DNA of 64,000 bases from UBA10649 sp965278945 (GTDB taxonomy: Bacteria; Actinomycetota; Actinomycetes; S36-B12). The DNA lies in assembly GCA_965278945.1 (NCBI GenBank), contig OZ257128.1, positions 3,286,001 to 3,350,000 on the forward strand, read 5' to 3'. Position 1 is the stretch's first letter. Every line of letters starts with the position of its first letter. The notes beneath the pieces are model-generated. The model did no database searches. It was not told the origin of the DNA and saw only the letters and a list, made by a program, of their open reading frames with translations. Below, piece after piece: positions 34,265 to 42,838 of this stretch. The position numbers and the translations under genes are program-made.

Positions 34265-36268
34265 ATGAGAACTGCCCCGGAAACGTCCGCATTGCGCATG
34301 CTCGCCGTCGATGCCGTAGAACGCGCTGGCTCCGGTCACCCCGGCATGCCACTGGGCATGGCTGAGATCGCGAATGTCCTGTGGCGCGGTCACCTGCGCC
34401 ACGACCCGGCCGATCCTGACTGGGCTGACAGGGACAGGTTCGTGCTGTCCAACGGGCACGGGTCGATGCTGCTGTATGCGCTACTGCATCTGACCGGGTA
34501 CGACCTGACGATCGACGATCTGAAGAACTTTCGCCAGTTCGGCTCCCGTACTCCCGGTCACCCGGAGCGTGGCATGACCGCAGGCGTCGAAACGACAACA
34601 GGGCCGCTAGGACAGGGCTTGGCTAACGCCGTCGGCATGGCTCTCGCCGAGCGGCTTCTCGCTTTGGAGTTCAACCGACCCGGATTCGATGTTGTCGATC
34701 ATCGCACCTTCGTGTTCGTTGGGGATGGCTGCCTCATGGAGGGCGTATCCCATGAGGTCTGCTCCCTCGCCGGGACTCTCGCTCGCACAGTCGGGCTCGG
34801 CAAACTCGTAGTGTTCTACGACCAGAACGGGATCTCGATAGACGGTCACGTCGAAGGCTGGTTCACCGACGACACTGCGGCTCGCTTCGCGGCGTACGGC
34901 TGGCAGGTGATCGCAGATGTCGACGGCCACGACGCGCAAGCAATTGACGGGGCCATCACCAGAGCCCTGGCTGATGCATCGCGACCGACACTGATCTGTT
35001 GCCGCACGGTTATTGGTCTCGGTGCGCCGACCAAGGCGGGTTCACATGAGGTCCACGGTGCCCCGCTCGGCGGTGACGAGGTTCAGGCGATGCGCGCCAG
35101 CCTCGGATGGGACCACGCCCCCTTCGAGGTGCCCGCAGACGTGCAACGGGCCTGGGATCATCGCGCAGCGGGTGCGCAAGCCCATGCGGAGTGGGACGAG
35201 CTGTTCGAGGAGTACCGTCTCGTCCATCCGGAGCTCGCCAGCGAACTCCTACGACGTATTGCGGGCAAGCTACCGGATGACTGGGAACTGCTCGTCGCGG
35301 GCCTCGTCGACCAGATGACAGACGCAGAGCCGATCGCGGTCGCTACTCGACGCGCCTCGCAGATCGCGCTTGAGCACCTCGCGCCGAGTCTTCCGGAGCT
35401 CTTTGGAGGCTCGGCAGACCTCACCAGCTCCAACCTGACGAACTGGTCGGGCAGCGTGCCTGTGGCCGCGCTGGGTGGCAACTATTTGTCCTACGGTGTT
35501 CGCGAGTTCGGCATGGTGGCGCTCATGAACGGCCTTGCGCTTCACGGCGGATTCATTCCGTACGGCGGAACCTTCCTGATGTTCTCCGAGTACGCCCGCA
35601 ACGCCATCCGGATGGCGGCGCTCATGGGGATACGGGCGATCTTCGTATTCACGCACGACTCGGTCGGACTCGGGGAGGACGGACCTACCCATCAGCCGGT
35701 CGAGCAGACCGCGACCTTGCGACTCATGCCGAACCTGCATCTGTGGCGCCCGTGTGACCTCGTCGAGACCCTGGTCGCATGGTCGGCGTCGATCGAACGT
35801 GATACTGGCCCAACTGCTCTCGTGCTCTCGCGTCAGAACCTCGCCCCACAGCACCGGTCATCCCAGCAGACGTCAGCGATCGCTCGCGGTGGCTACGTCC
35901 TGCGCGACGTCCCTTCGCCGTCGGCAGTGATCGTCGCAACCGGGTCGGAAGTGGACGTCGCAATGCGCGCTGCTGCGGATCTCGCCGACCAAGGGATCGC
36001 CGTTCGGGTTGTGTCGATGCCCTGTGTGGAGGTGTTCGACGCACAGGAATCGGACTACCGCGACGAGGTCCTGATTCCCACAGTGCCTCGCGTCATCGTT
36101 GAGGCCGGCGCGACGGGTGGGTGGTATCGCCTTGCTGGAGGTGGAACGGTAGTCGGCATCGACCGGTTCGGGGAGTCGGCACCCGCGCCGGCATTGTTCG
36201 AGCACTTCGGGATCCACGCCGCGGCCGTCGTCTCGGCTGTGCAGGACCTTGTCGGTGTACGCGCGTGA
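34265..36268 (+). CDS. cbbT: Transketolase
   Basis: 667 residues: VERAGSGHPGMPLGMAEI, the thiamine-diphosphate motif GDGCLMEGVSHE (about 155-166), FGGSADLTSSN and FVFTHDSVGLGEDGPTHQP, with family length. It rearranges sugar phosphates of the reductive pentose phosphate cycle. Start 8 bases after the PRK stop, GGAGG nearby. Part of the cbb operon. Confidence 0.96.
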   Translation: MRTAPETSALRMLAVDAVERAGSGHPGMPLGMAEIANVLWRGHLRHDPADPDWADRDRFVLSNGHGSMLLYALLHLTGYDLTIDDLKNFRQFGSRTPGHPERGMTAGVETTTGPLGQGLANAVGMALAERLLALEFNRPGFDVVDHRTFVFVGDGCLMEGVSHEVCSLAGTLARTVGLGKLVVFYDQNGISIDGHVEGWFTDDTAARFAAYGWQVIADVDGHDAQAIDGAITRALADASRPTLICCRTVIGLGAPTKAGSHEVHGAPLGGDEVQAMRASLGWDHAPFEVPADVQRAWDHRAAGAQAHAEWDELFEEYRLVHPELASELLRRIAGKLPDDWELLVAGLVDQMTDAEPIAVATRRASQIALEHLAPSLPELFGGSADLTSSNLTNWSGSVPVAALGGNYLSYGVREFGMVALMNGLALHGGFIPYGGTFLMFSEYARNAIRMAALMGIRAIFVFTHDSVGLGEDGPTHQPVEQTATLRLMPNLHLWRPCDLVETLVAWSASIERDTGPTALVLSRQNLAPQHRSSQQTSAIARGGYVLRDVPSPSAVIVATGSEVDVAMRAAADLADQGIAVRVVSMPCVEVFDAQESDYRDEVLIPTVPRVIVEAGATGGWYRLAGGGTVVGIDRFGESAPAPALFEHFGIHAAAVVSAVQDLVGVRA

Positions 36269-36383
36269 CGGCATCAACTCACGAGATGATCGCTCATTTC
36301 GTGCCTGCTGTCGGACTTGCGACGTCTAGCTCGGCCATGACGTTCTGCGTGAAGACTTGCCTGCAGCTGAACGTGATGGGGCG

Positions 36384-37307
36384 ATGCCGACGCGCCGCGT
36401 GAGGTCCGCGATCACGGGCCGCCATTACTTTTCGGGCCGAGTCGCGGCAGACCGAGCGCGTGTTTCGGACACGCGAGCGAACTCGATCGCTACGAGCACC
36501 GCGCGACTCGATGCAGTGATCTTCGATGTCGACGGGACACTCGTCGACTCGGAGCGAAATGGCCACAGGGTCGCGTTCAACCACGCCTTCGCCGCAATGG
36601 GAATGTCGGACCACTGGAACGAGGCGTATTACGGAGAGTTGCTCAAGATCACTGGCGGGCGGCGACGCATCTATTCACATCTCGTGAAAAGAGGTGTTCA
36701 GCCGGCTGAATCCTGCGCCCTTAGCGACGAACTCCACCGGATCAAGACTGTTCAGTTTCGTAAGATGGTTTCCGAGGGAGCGGTCCCGCTGATACCCGGA
36801 GTAGGTCAGCTGGTGAGCGACCTTCAGCGAAACAGCGTGCGACTGTTTGTCGCGACCACTGGGAGCCCACACTGGGTTCAACCATTGCTGGGGCGCCATT
36901 TTGGCGACCAAACATTCGAGTGCGTCGTGACATCTGCCGACGTTCGGGAACTGAAGCCCTCGCCCGACGTTTACCTGACCGTGCTCCGTCGAGCCGGTCT
37001 CAGGTCGGATCGCGTAGTCGCAATCGAGGACTCGGCGAACGGCTTGCGTGCGGCACATGGAGCCGACATCCCATGTCTCGTCGTGCGAAATGACTACACC
37101 TGGGACGATGTTGGAGAAGCTGAGCTGGTCGTCAGCGGGTTTGGACCTGACAGCCGGTTCGAGTCCGGTGTCGACGCGCCACTGCCGCACGGGTTGGTCA
37201 CGATTGACACGCTCAACGCGCTGGTAGGACTTCGACCCACCAGCGCCCAAGCAGGGGCAAGACCGCGGAAGAGATGGTTTCGCCGGCAGGATCGGAGCCA
37301 AGGATGA
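36384..37307 (+). CDS. HAD phosphatase, CbbY/CbbZ type
   Basis: About 307 residues. The HAD motifs are VIFDVDGTLVDSE (nucleophile and acid Asp), VATTGSPHWVQ, SADVRELKPSPDVYL (Lys) and VVAIEDSANGLRAA. A mutase-like cap lies between the first two. CbbY-type proteins clear xylulose bisphosphate; CbbZ removes phosphoglycolate from RuBisCO oxygenation, and sequence alone does not decide. The start is unsure: I use ATG 36384; the homologous part begins near 36510. The end overlaps the next phosphatase (ATGA). Confidence 0.82.
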   Translation: MPTRRVRSAITGRHYFSGRVAADRARVSDTRANSIATSTARLDAVIFDVDGTLVDSERNGHRVAFNHAFAAMGMSDHWNEAYYGELLKITGGRRRIYSHLVKRGVQPAESCALSDELHRIKTVQFRKMVSEGAVPLIPGVGQLVSDLQRNSVRLFVATTGSPHWVQPLLGRHFGDQTFECVVTSADVRELKPSPDVYLTVLRRAGLRSDRVVAIEDSANGLRAAHGADIPCLVVRNDYTWDDVGEAELVVSGFGPDSRFESGVDAPLPHGLVTIDTLNALVGLRPTSAQAGARPRKRWFRRQDRSQG

Positions 37308-38398
37308 CGCCTCGGAAAGTTGGGAACGGTGAGTCGATCTTAGCCGCGTACGGTGCTGTGATCTGCGATCTCGACGGCGTCGTGTACCGCGGCTCAAGCC
37401 CGATCCCCGGGTCGGTGGGGGTGCTGCGGACCGCACTCGAGTCGGGTCGGGCAATTACGTTCGCGACCAACAACGCATCTCGCGAGCCCAGCGTCGTCGA
37501 GGAGCACCTCTGCTCGCTCGGCCTGGAGCCCGGGGGTTGGGGCGTGGTCTCAAGCGCCCAAGCGGCGGCGAGCTATGTGGTCAGCGTTGTGACGGACGCG
37601 AGCCCGGTTCTCGCAGTGGGCGGACGCGGCGTCGCGCATGCCCTTCGCGAGGTTGGCCTGGTTTCATTCTCCGCACGCGAAGCGAGCGCCTACGGTCAGG
37701 CCTCAGCTGTCGTTCAGGGCGCCGGGACTGGGGTGAATTGGCGTGATCTCGCAGAGGTCGCCTATCAGGTCACAGGTGGGGCGTTGTGGGTTGCAACGAA
37801 TCCGGATCGGACTATTCCCACAGCGCGGGGTCTCGCACCAGGCAACGGGGCCCTCGTAGAGGCGGTGCGAGCTGCCGTCGGCGTTGAACCGATCGTTGCA
37901 GGCAAGCCCGAACCTCTTCTTTACGATCTTGCCCTTAGGCAGCAATGGATGGCTGCGGAGAACGTGCTCGTCATCGGCGACAGGCTCGACACAGACATCG
38001 CTGCCGCTCACGTAGCCGGACTCGACTCGCTGTTCTTGCTCAGTGGTGCGCACAGTCTTCTCGACCTTGTGTTCTGCGAGCCGAAAGCGCGGCCAACCTA
38101 CTTCGGCGTCGACATGGGCGCGCTCCTCGGCCCGCGGCTGCACAATTTGGATTCGAGAAGCTCGGATGTGGCAATCCATGAGGGTCTAGTCCGAGTCAGA
38201 AACACTGGTCGGTGGCCGGAGGAGGCGCTGACGGCCATCGTCACGCTGGCCTGGCACGCACGTGACTCGGGCCAGGAGCTCAGCAGGAGTGTGGAAGACT
38301 GGCGGAGCCTTGAGCAGCGGATACTGAAGGAGTGTTGGACCTCGCGATCTGTGCGGGGCGGTGACACATTCCCGGGACAGGCGAGGTCGATGACGTAG
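37304..38398 (+). CDS. HAD-IIA (NagD-type) phosphatase
   Basis: 364 residues: VICDLDGVVYRG, ATNNASREPSVVEEHL, VATNPDRTIPTARGLAPGNGAL and VIGDRLDTDIAAAHVAGLDSLFLLSG are the HAD motifs with a C2-type cap typical of p-nitrophenylphosphatase/NagD and eukaryotic phosphoglycolate phosphatase. A role in phosphoglycolate salvage is likely from context. The C-terminal about 90 residues after the HAD domain are an extra tail I do not recognise. It overlaps the upstream phosphatase gene by 4 bases and ends the cbb operon. Confidence 0.87.
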   Translation: MTPRKVGNGESILAAYGAVICDLDGVVYRGSSPIPGSVGVLRTALESGRAITFATNNASREPSVVEEHLCSLGLEPGGWGVVSSAQAAASYVVSVVTDASPVLAVGGRGVAHALREVGLVSFSAREASAYGQASAVVQGAGTGVNWRDLAEVAYQVTGGALWVATNPDRTIPTARGLAPGNGALVEAVRAAVGVEPIVAGKPEPLLYDLALRQQWMAAENVLVIGDRLDTDIAAAHVAGLDSLFLLSGAHSLLDLVFCEPKARPTYFGVDMGALLGPRLHNLDSRSSDVAIHEGLVRVRNTGRWPEEALTAIVTLAWHARDSGQELSRSVEDWRSLEQRILKECWTSRSVRGGDTFPGQARSMT

Positions 38399-38587
38399 CC
38401 GACGCAAATTCGGCAACGCCGTCTGCCGACCTTGACTCGGCCGCAATGGAACGCGATCACATCTCCGCCGGTCGCGCTGCCGCGGCGCGGCGCTCGAGTG
38501 AAAGCCACGACCCGGAGGAACAGTTCGTCCGGGACCGCGCCGGACTAACTGTTCAGCGTGAACTCGTCGTCCTGGGCTGCAGTTCTG
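38399..38587. other. Intergenic, no gene seen
   Basis: Between the last cbb gene and the convergent regulator gene. Short frames here lack ribosome-binding sites and family similarity. Confidence 0.5.
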
Positions 38588-39211
38588 TCAATCAACTCGA
38601 ACAAACCGGTATCCCACGTGTCGTACCGTCTGCAGCCGAGACGCGTGCGGACCGAGTTTGCGTCTGACTTGGTGCACAAGCAGTCTGACCGAACCCTCTC
38701 GCGTATTGCGCCCTTCCCAGCCCCACACGAGCCGGAGCAACTCCTGGCGACTGAATGTTCTGCCGTCGGAACCGAGCAGTAGGGCGAGCAGATAGAACTC
38801 AGTTCGCGTCAGCTGCACACGCCTGTTGTCGAATAGCGCCTCGCCCTTCCCGACGTCAAGGCTCAACTGGTTCGTGGTGTCCCGGTGTGACACGACTCGA
38901 CTGGTCTCGACCGCTTGGGTCGGGTCCACGATCATGGCCACGAGCTCGCAGTGCGGGCTCAACTGGGCAACCGAGACGAGCGCCAGTGAGGTCGTAGGGG
39001 CGTCGAATTCGCGGACAGCCACGAACACCGTGGGATCATCCAGTGGCCTGGATTCCGATTCGCTGTTCCCGTTGGCAGCACGGAGGTCTGCTTTGCGTGA
39101 ACTCCGTCCTCGCGGCGGCTGCTCTTGTCGATGGCGCGAGGACATTCGCGGGGCCTCCTCCGGGGCACGTCTCGGGTGAGCGGGCGACCAGCCGGCAGAA
39201 CTGTTACGCAT
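38588..39211 (-). CDS. Orphan OmpR-type winged-helix regulator
   Basis: 207 residues. The C-terminal 95 residues are an OmpR/PhoB winged-helix domain (LTRTEFYLLALLLGSDGRTFSRQELL...VRLLVHQVRRKLG...VRHVGYRFVRVD). The N-terminal half is not a recognisable receiver and lacks the phosphorylated aspartate, so the protein probably acts without a classical kinase. It is transcribed away from the GH30 gene; the ATAAGTTATAACTGAAC box lies 39 bases before its ATG. Confidence 0.83.
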   Translation of the reverse strand: MRNSSAGWSPAHPRRAPEEAPRMSSRHRQEQPPRGRSSRKADLRAANGNSESESRPLDDPTVFVAVREFDAPTTSLALVSVAQLSPHCELVAMIVDPTQAVETSRVVSHRDTTNQLSLDVGKGEALFDNRRVQLTRTEFYLLALLLGSDGRTFSRQELLRLVWGWEGRNTREGSVRLLVHQVRRKLGPHASRLQTVRHVGYRFVRVD

Positions 39212-39249
39212 TCGTTACTATCTGGCGCGGACTTAATCTACACATTAGC

Positions 39250-39300
39250 ATAAGTTATAACTGAACCCGCGCTCACGCCCGTTTCGAGATAGCTGAAACG
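39250..39300. promoter_or_regulatory. Regulatory region between the winged-helix and GH30 genes
   Basis: 39250-39266 is the near copy of the cbb box. CGTTTC (39280-39285) and GAAACG (39295-39300) form an inverted repeat with a 9-base gap, a possible second operator. Both lie within 80 bases of the GH30 start. Confidence 0.45.
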
Positions 39301-39331
39301 TCCGGGGCGCACGGCCACCTGAGAGGTGAAC

Positions 39332-40807
39332 ATGTTGTCTATACGCATGATGCTCATCGCGTCTCTCGCTTGTGCCGTCGGCGTTATATCGGCTGGCACG
39401 CCTGCCGTGGCCGACCCACAGGGGTCGGTTCAGGTCCTTTTGACCGACCCCAACGGATCGGAGCGACTCCTGCAGTCGCCGCTGGACCTGCAGCACGGGA
39501 CGTCTACGGAGCCGGTGACCTTCCAGGTTGACGCTGGAACCACATTTCAGTCGATCGCGGGGTTCGGTGCGAGCCTGACTGACTCCTCGTCCTGGCTGAT
39601 CAGCGACCACCTCAGCCAATCGCGCCGAGATCAACTCATGTCAGACCTGTTCAATCCCGACTCGGGTATCGGGATCTCCCTGCTGCGCCAGCCGATGGGC
39701 GCCACCGATTTCAATGCGCCTAGTTCTGGGTTGTACACGTTCGACGATCAGCCGTGTGGCACCACTGACGCGACACTCGCGGGATTCTCGGTTGCCCATG
39801 ACGAGGCATACATACTTCCGTTGCTGCGCCAAGCCATCAGCAATTCTCCGGGGCTCACCGTCATGGCTACCCCGTGGAGTCCGCCAGCGTGGATGAGGAA
39901 CGGCGCGTGCACCACGCTTGGAACTCTGGGTGGCGGATTCAATCCTGAGTTCTATGCGGCATACGCGCAGTATTTCGTTAAGTTCCTTCAGGCGTACCTG
40001 GCTAACGGCGTACCCGTGACATACGTGACACCGCAGAACGAACCGACGAACGAACTGGTGCTCCTCCCTTCGATGAACTTCCCTGTTGACCAGGAAGCGA
40101 CGTTTATTGCTTCCCACCTCGGGCCGGCGCTTCAGGCCGCCGGCTTGTCGACCAAGATCCTTGGCTGGGATTATGTCTGGGATCAGGCGGGTGCCTACCC
40201 GACGCGACTACTGGGACGGCAGGATTCCCTTGCCTACCTTGCGGGAACAGCGTGGCATTGCTACGGCGGCACTCCGGAAGCCATGACACCGATCCACGAG
40301 TTGGCGCCGACGAAGGACATCTTCGTGACAGAGTGCAGCGGCCTGACGTCGAACCCACCCTCGGCCCCAGTGGTGTCAGATCAGGATCAGTTCAAGAAGA
40401 CGATGAACCTGTTCGTGAACTCCACTCGAAACTGGGCACGCAGCGTCGTGTTATGGAATGTCGCGCTCGATTCCTTCAATGGGCCATCGAACGGATGCGT
40501 CGTATGTCGCCCGCTCGTTCACATCGACTACAGCCTGTTCGACGGTTGGGTAGCAAGTCCGCAGATCGAGTACTACGCGATGGGTCAGGTCTCCAAGTGG
40601 GTGCGTCCAGGCGCGCTGCGAATTTCTTCGACAACGTCGCCCACAGGAATCAATAACGTCTCGTTCCTCAACCCCGACCACTCCAAGGTTCTGGTCGCCG
40701 TAAACAACGGGCCCTCGGCTCAGACGTTCGGTGTTCAGCAAGGCGGGAAATGGTTCAGCTACACCCTCGCGGCAGGCGCGGGTGCCACATTCCGCTGGAC
40801 GTCATAG
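39332..40807 (+). CDS. Secreted GH30 glycosidase (glucosylceramidase-like)
   Basis: 491 residues with a signal peptide (hydrophobic residues about 6-28, ending VADP). The (beta/alpha)8 domain carries the acid/base Glu in VTPQNEPTN and the nucleophile Glu in DIFVTECSG, with a C-terminal beta domain. GH30 enzymes cleave beta-glucosides, -xylosides or -galactans. Start ATG 39332, with GAGAGG 5 bases upstream (GTG 39326 also in frame). Convergent with the ligase gene after 16 bases. Confidence 0.93.
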   Translation: MLSIRMMLIASLACAVGVISAGTPAVADPQGSVQVLLTDPNGSERLLQSPLDLQHGTSTEPVTFQVDAGTTFQSIAGFGASLTDSSSWLISDHLSQSRRDQLMSDLFNPDSGIGISLLRQPMGATDFNAPSSGLYTFDDQPCGTTDATLAGFSVAHDEAYILPLLRQAISNSPGLTVMATPWSPPAWMRNGACTTLGTLGGGFNPEFYAAYAQYFVKFLQAYLANGVPVTYVTPQNEPTNELVLLPSMNFPVDQEATFIASHLGPALQAAGLSTKILGWDYVWDQAGAYPTRLLGRQDSLAYLAGTAWHCYGGTPEAMTPIHELAPTKDIFVTECSGLTSNPPSAPVVSDQDQFKKTMNLFVNSTRNWARSVVLWNVALDSFNGPSNGCVVCRPLVHIDYSLFDGWVASPQIEYYAMGQVSKWVRPGALRISSTTSPTGINNVSFLNPDHSKVLVAVNNGPSAQTFGVQQGGKWFSYTLAAGAGATFRWTS

Positions 40808-40823
40808 CCGACCTGAGCACCGC

Positions 40824-42719
40824 TCACTTCGGCCGGAGATTGCTGAACACCTGCAGTGTGCCGGGGTCCTCGATGGTTGGTGGAATGACGACGGTCTCGC
40901 CGTTGACGATCTGACGGATCGTCCTTCGCAACACCTTCCCCGACCTGGTCTTGGGCAATGCCGGGACGACGCGGATACCGGAGAACGCAGCGACGGGTCC
41001 GATTTGCTGCCGCACCATGTCTGTGAGTTCTGCATTGAGTGCGGTCTCGTCGACTTGGACTCCGGTCTTCAGCACCACGAACCCCATTGGGAGCTCTCCC
41101 TTGAGAGGGTCGCGCTTGCCGATGACGGCGCATTCCGCCACGGCCGGGTGTTGCGCCAGGACCTCCTCCAGCGATCCGGTGGACAACCGATGGCCGGCGA
41201 CGTTGATGACGTCGTCGGTGCGACCGAGGACGTACAGGTACCCGTCGTCATCGACGTATCCGGAGTCCCCCGTGAGGTAGAAGCCGTCGAAGGCTGATAG
41301 GTATGAGGAGCGGAATGCTTCGTCGCGGTTCCACAGTGTCATCAATGTTCCGGGAGGCAGGGGTAGCCGGATGACGATGTTGCCTTCCGTGTTGGGTGCA
41401 ACGACTGCGCCCGCCGAGTCCACGATCTCCACGATGAACCCAGGCATCGGACGTGAGGGGGATCCCGCTCGGAACTCGAGTTCTTCGAGGCCAAGGGGAT
41501 TGGCATAGATCGGCCAGCCGGTCTCGGTCTGCCACCAATGATCGACCACCGGTAGGCGCAACGCCTTCCGCGTCCACGTATAGGTCGCGGGGTCCAGACG
41601 CTCGCCCGCAAGAAAGATGGCCCGCAGGCTCGAGAGGTCGTACGCATCGAGCAGGGTCGCGTCGGGGTCCGCTTTGCGTATGGCGCGGATGGCGGTGGGT
41701 GCGGTGAAGATGACGTTGACACGGTGCTGGTCCACGACGCGCCAGTAGGCGCCCGCATCGGGCGTGCCCACAGGCTTGCCTTCGTACAGGACGGTCGTCG
41801 CTCCGACGAGAAGTGGCGCGTACACGATGTAGGAATGCCCGACGACCCAGCCGATGTCGCTGGCGGTGAACATGACGTCACCGGTACGCACGCCGTAGAC
41901 GTTCTGCAGGGACCAGCTCAAGGCAACCGCATGCCCGCCGTTGTCACGCACGATGCCCTTCGGAGCGGCCGTCGTTCCCGACGTATACAGAATGTATAGA
42001 GGGTCGGTCGAGTCAACGGGAACTGCATCGTGCGGGTTCGCGTCAGCGACTGCCTCATCCCAGTCGAGCCACGTCGCATGGTGTGGCAGTGGTCGCGGGA
42101 TACTGGTGCGGTTGCGGACGATGACCGTGTCGAAACGGTGCTTGGCCGTCGATAACGCCGCCTCGACGATGGGGAGATACTCGACCACTCTTCCTGGCTC
42201 CAGGCCACCAGATGCGGTGACAAGCGCCTTAGGCTCGGCGTCATCGATCCGTGCCGCGAGTTCTCGGGCGGCGAACCCACCGAAGACCACCGAGTGCACG
42301 GCTCCAAGTCGAGAGCAGGCGAGCATGGCGATGACTGCTTCGGGGATCATCGGGAGGTATATGAGTACGCGGTCGCCTTTCGTGATCCCGCGCTCTGCCA
42401 GCGCGCCGGCGAAGGTAGCGACTGCCTCGAGTAGTTCGGCGTACGTGAATCGTTCAGCGCTACCGAGCATTGCCGAGTCGTAAATGAGAGCCGTGGTCCC
42501 TCCGCGCCCTGCAAGGACGTGACGATCCAAGGCATTGAAGGATGTGTTCAGCCGTGCGCCGGTGAACCAGCGATAGAACGGGGCGCGCGACGCGTCGAGT
42601 CCGTCGACCGGGCTCTCCCGCCAGTCGATCGCCGCCGCTTGTGAGAGCCAGAACTGATCGGGATCGTCGGTGCTCTGCTGGTATGCACGTGAGTAGGCAC
42701 CGGCGTCACCTTCGCTCAC
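40824..42719 (-). CDS. Propionyl-CoA synthetase-like acyl-CoA ligase
   Basis: 631 residues of the acetyl/propionyl-CoA synthetase family: YILYTSGTTAAPKGIVRDNG (AMP-binding P-loop), HWWQTETGWPI, YLTGDSGYVDDDGYLYVLGR and the C-terminal catalytic lysine in KTRSGKVLRRTI. The RDNGGHAVAL segment fits PrpE rather than acetyl-CoA synthetase, where other residues follow. It activates a short-chain acid to its acyl-CoA. Divergent from the ROK regulator gene. Confidence 0.88.
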   Translation of the reverse strand: MSEGDAGAYSRAYQQSTDDPDQFWLSQAAAIDWRESPVDGLDASRAPFYRWFTGARLNTSFNALDRHVLAGRGGTTALIYDSAMLGSAERFTYAELLEAVATFAGALAERGITKGDRVLIYLPMIPEAVIAMLACSRLGAVHSVVFGGFAARELAARIDDAEPKALVTASGGLEPGRVVEYLPIVEAALSTAKHRFDTVIVRNRTSIPRPLPHHATWLDWDEAVADANPHDAVPVDSTDPLYILYTSGTTAAPKGIVRDNGGHAVALSWSLQNVYGVRTGDVMFTASDIGWVVGHSYIVYAPLLVGATTVLYEGKPVGTPDAGAYWRVVDQHRVNVIFTAPTAIRAIRKADPDATLLDAYDLSSLRAIFLAGERLDPATYTWTRKALRLPVVDHWWQTETGWPIYANPLGLEELEFRAGSPSRPMPGFIVEIVDSAGAVVAPNTEGNIVIRLPLPPGTLMTLWNRDEAFRSSYLSAFDGFYLTGDSGYVDDDGYLYVLGRTDDVINVAGHRLSTGSLEEVLAQHPAVAECAVIGKRDPLKGELPMGFVVLKTGVQVDETALNAELTDMVRQQIGPVAAFSGIRVVPALPKTRSGKVLRRTIRQIVNGETVVIPPTIEDPGTLQVFSNLRPK

Positions 42720-42759
42720 CGGCCCACCTCCTCACTTAGGGGCATTGGCAGAGTGCGGG

Positions 42760-42816
42760 TTATCTGATTGTTATGTCATTGCCTTGATCGCAGATAATAC
42801 ACACCTTACGATAAGG
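42760..42816. promoter_or_regulatory. Candidate ROK operators
   Basis: TTATCTG (42760-42766) and CAGATAA (42791-42797) are an inverted pair, 31 bp from start to start (three helical turns). CCTTACGATAAGG (42804-42816) is a 5-bp inverted repeat around CGA. Both lie before the ROK gene. Confidence 0.4.
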
Positions 42817-42838
42817 ACACACTTAAAGGGAGAATCTC

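Noticed and set aside
36357..36383. Upstream TTG start for the CbbY/CbbZ gene
   Set aside because: No ribosome-binding site; the true start is uncertain but likely further in.
38446..38667. 73-residue plus-strand frame
   Set aside because: Overlaps the winged-helix gene and has no recognisable features.
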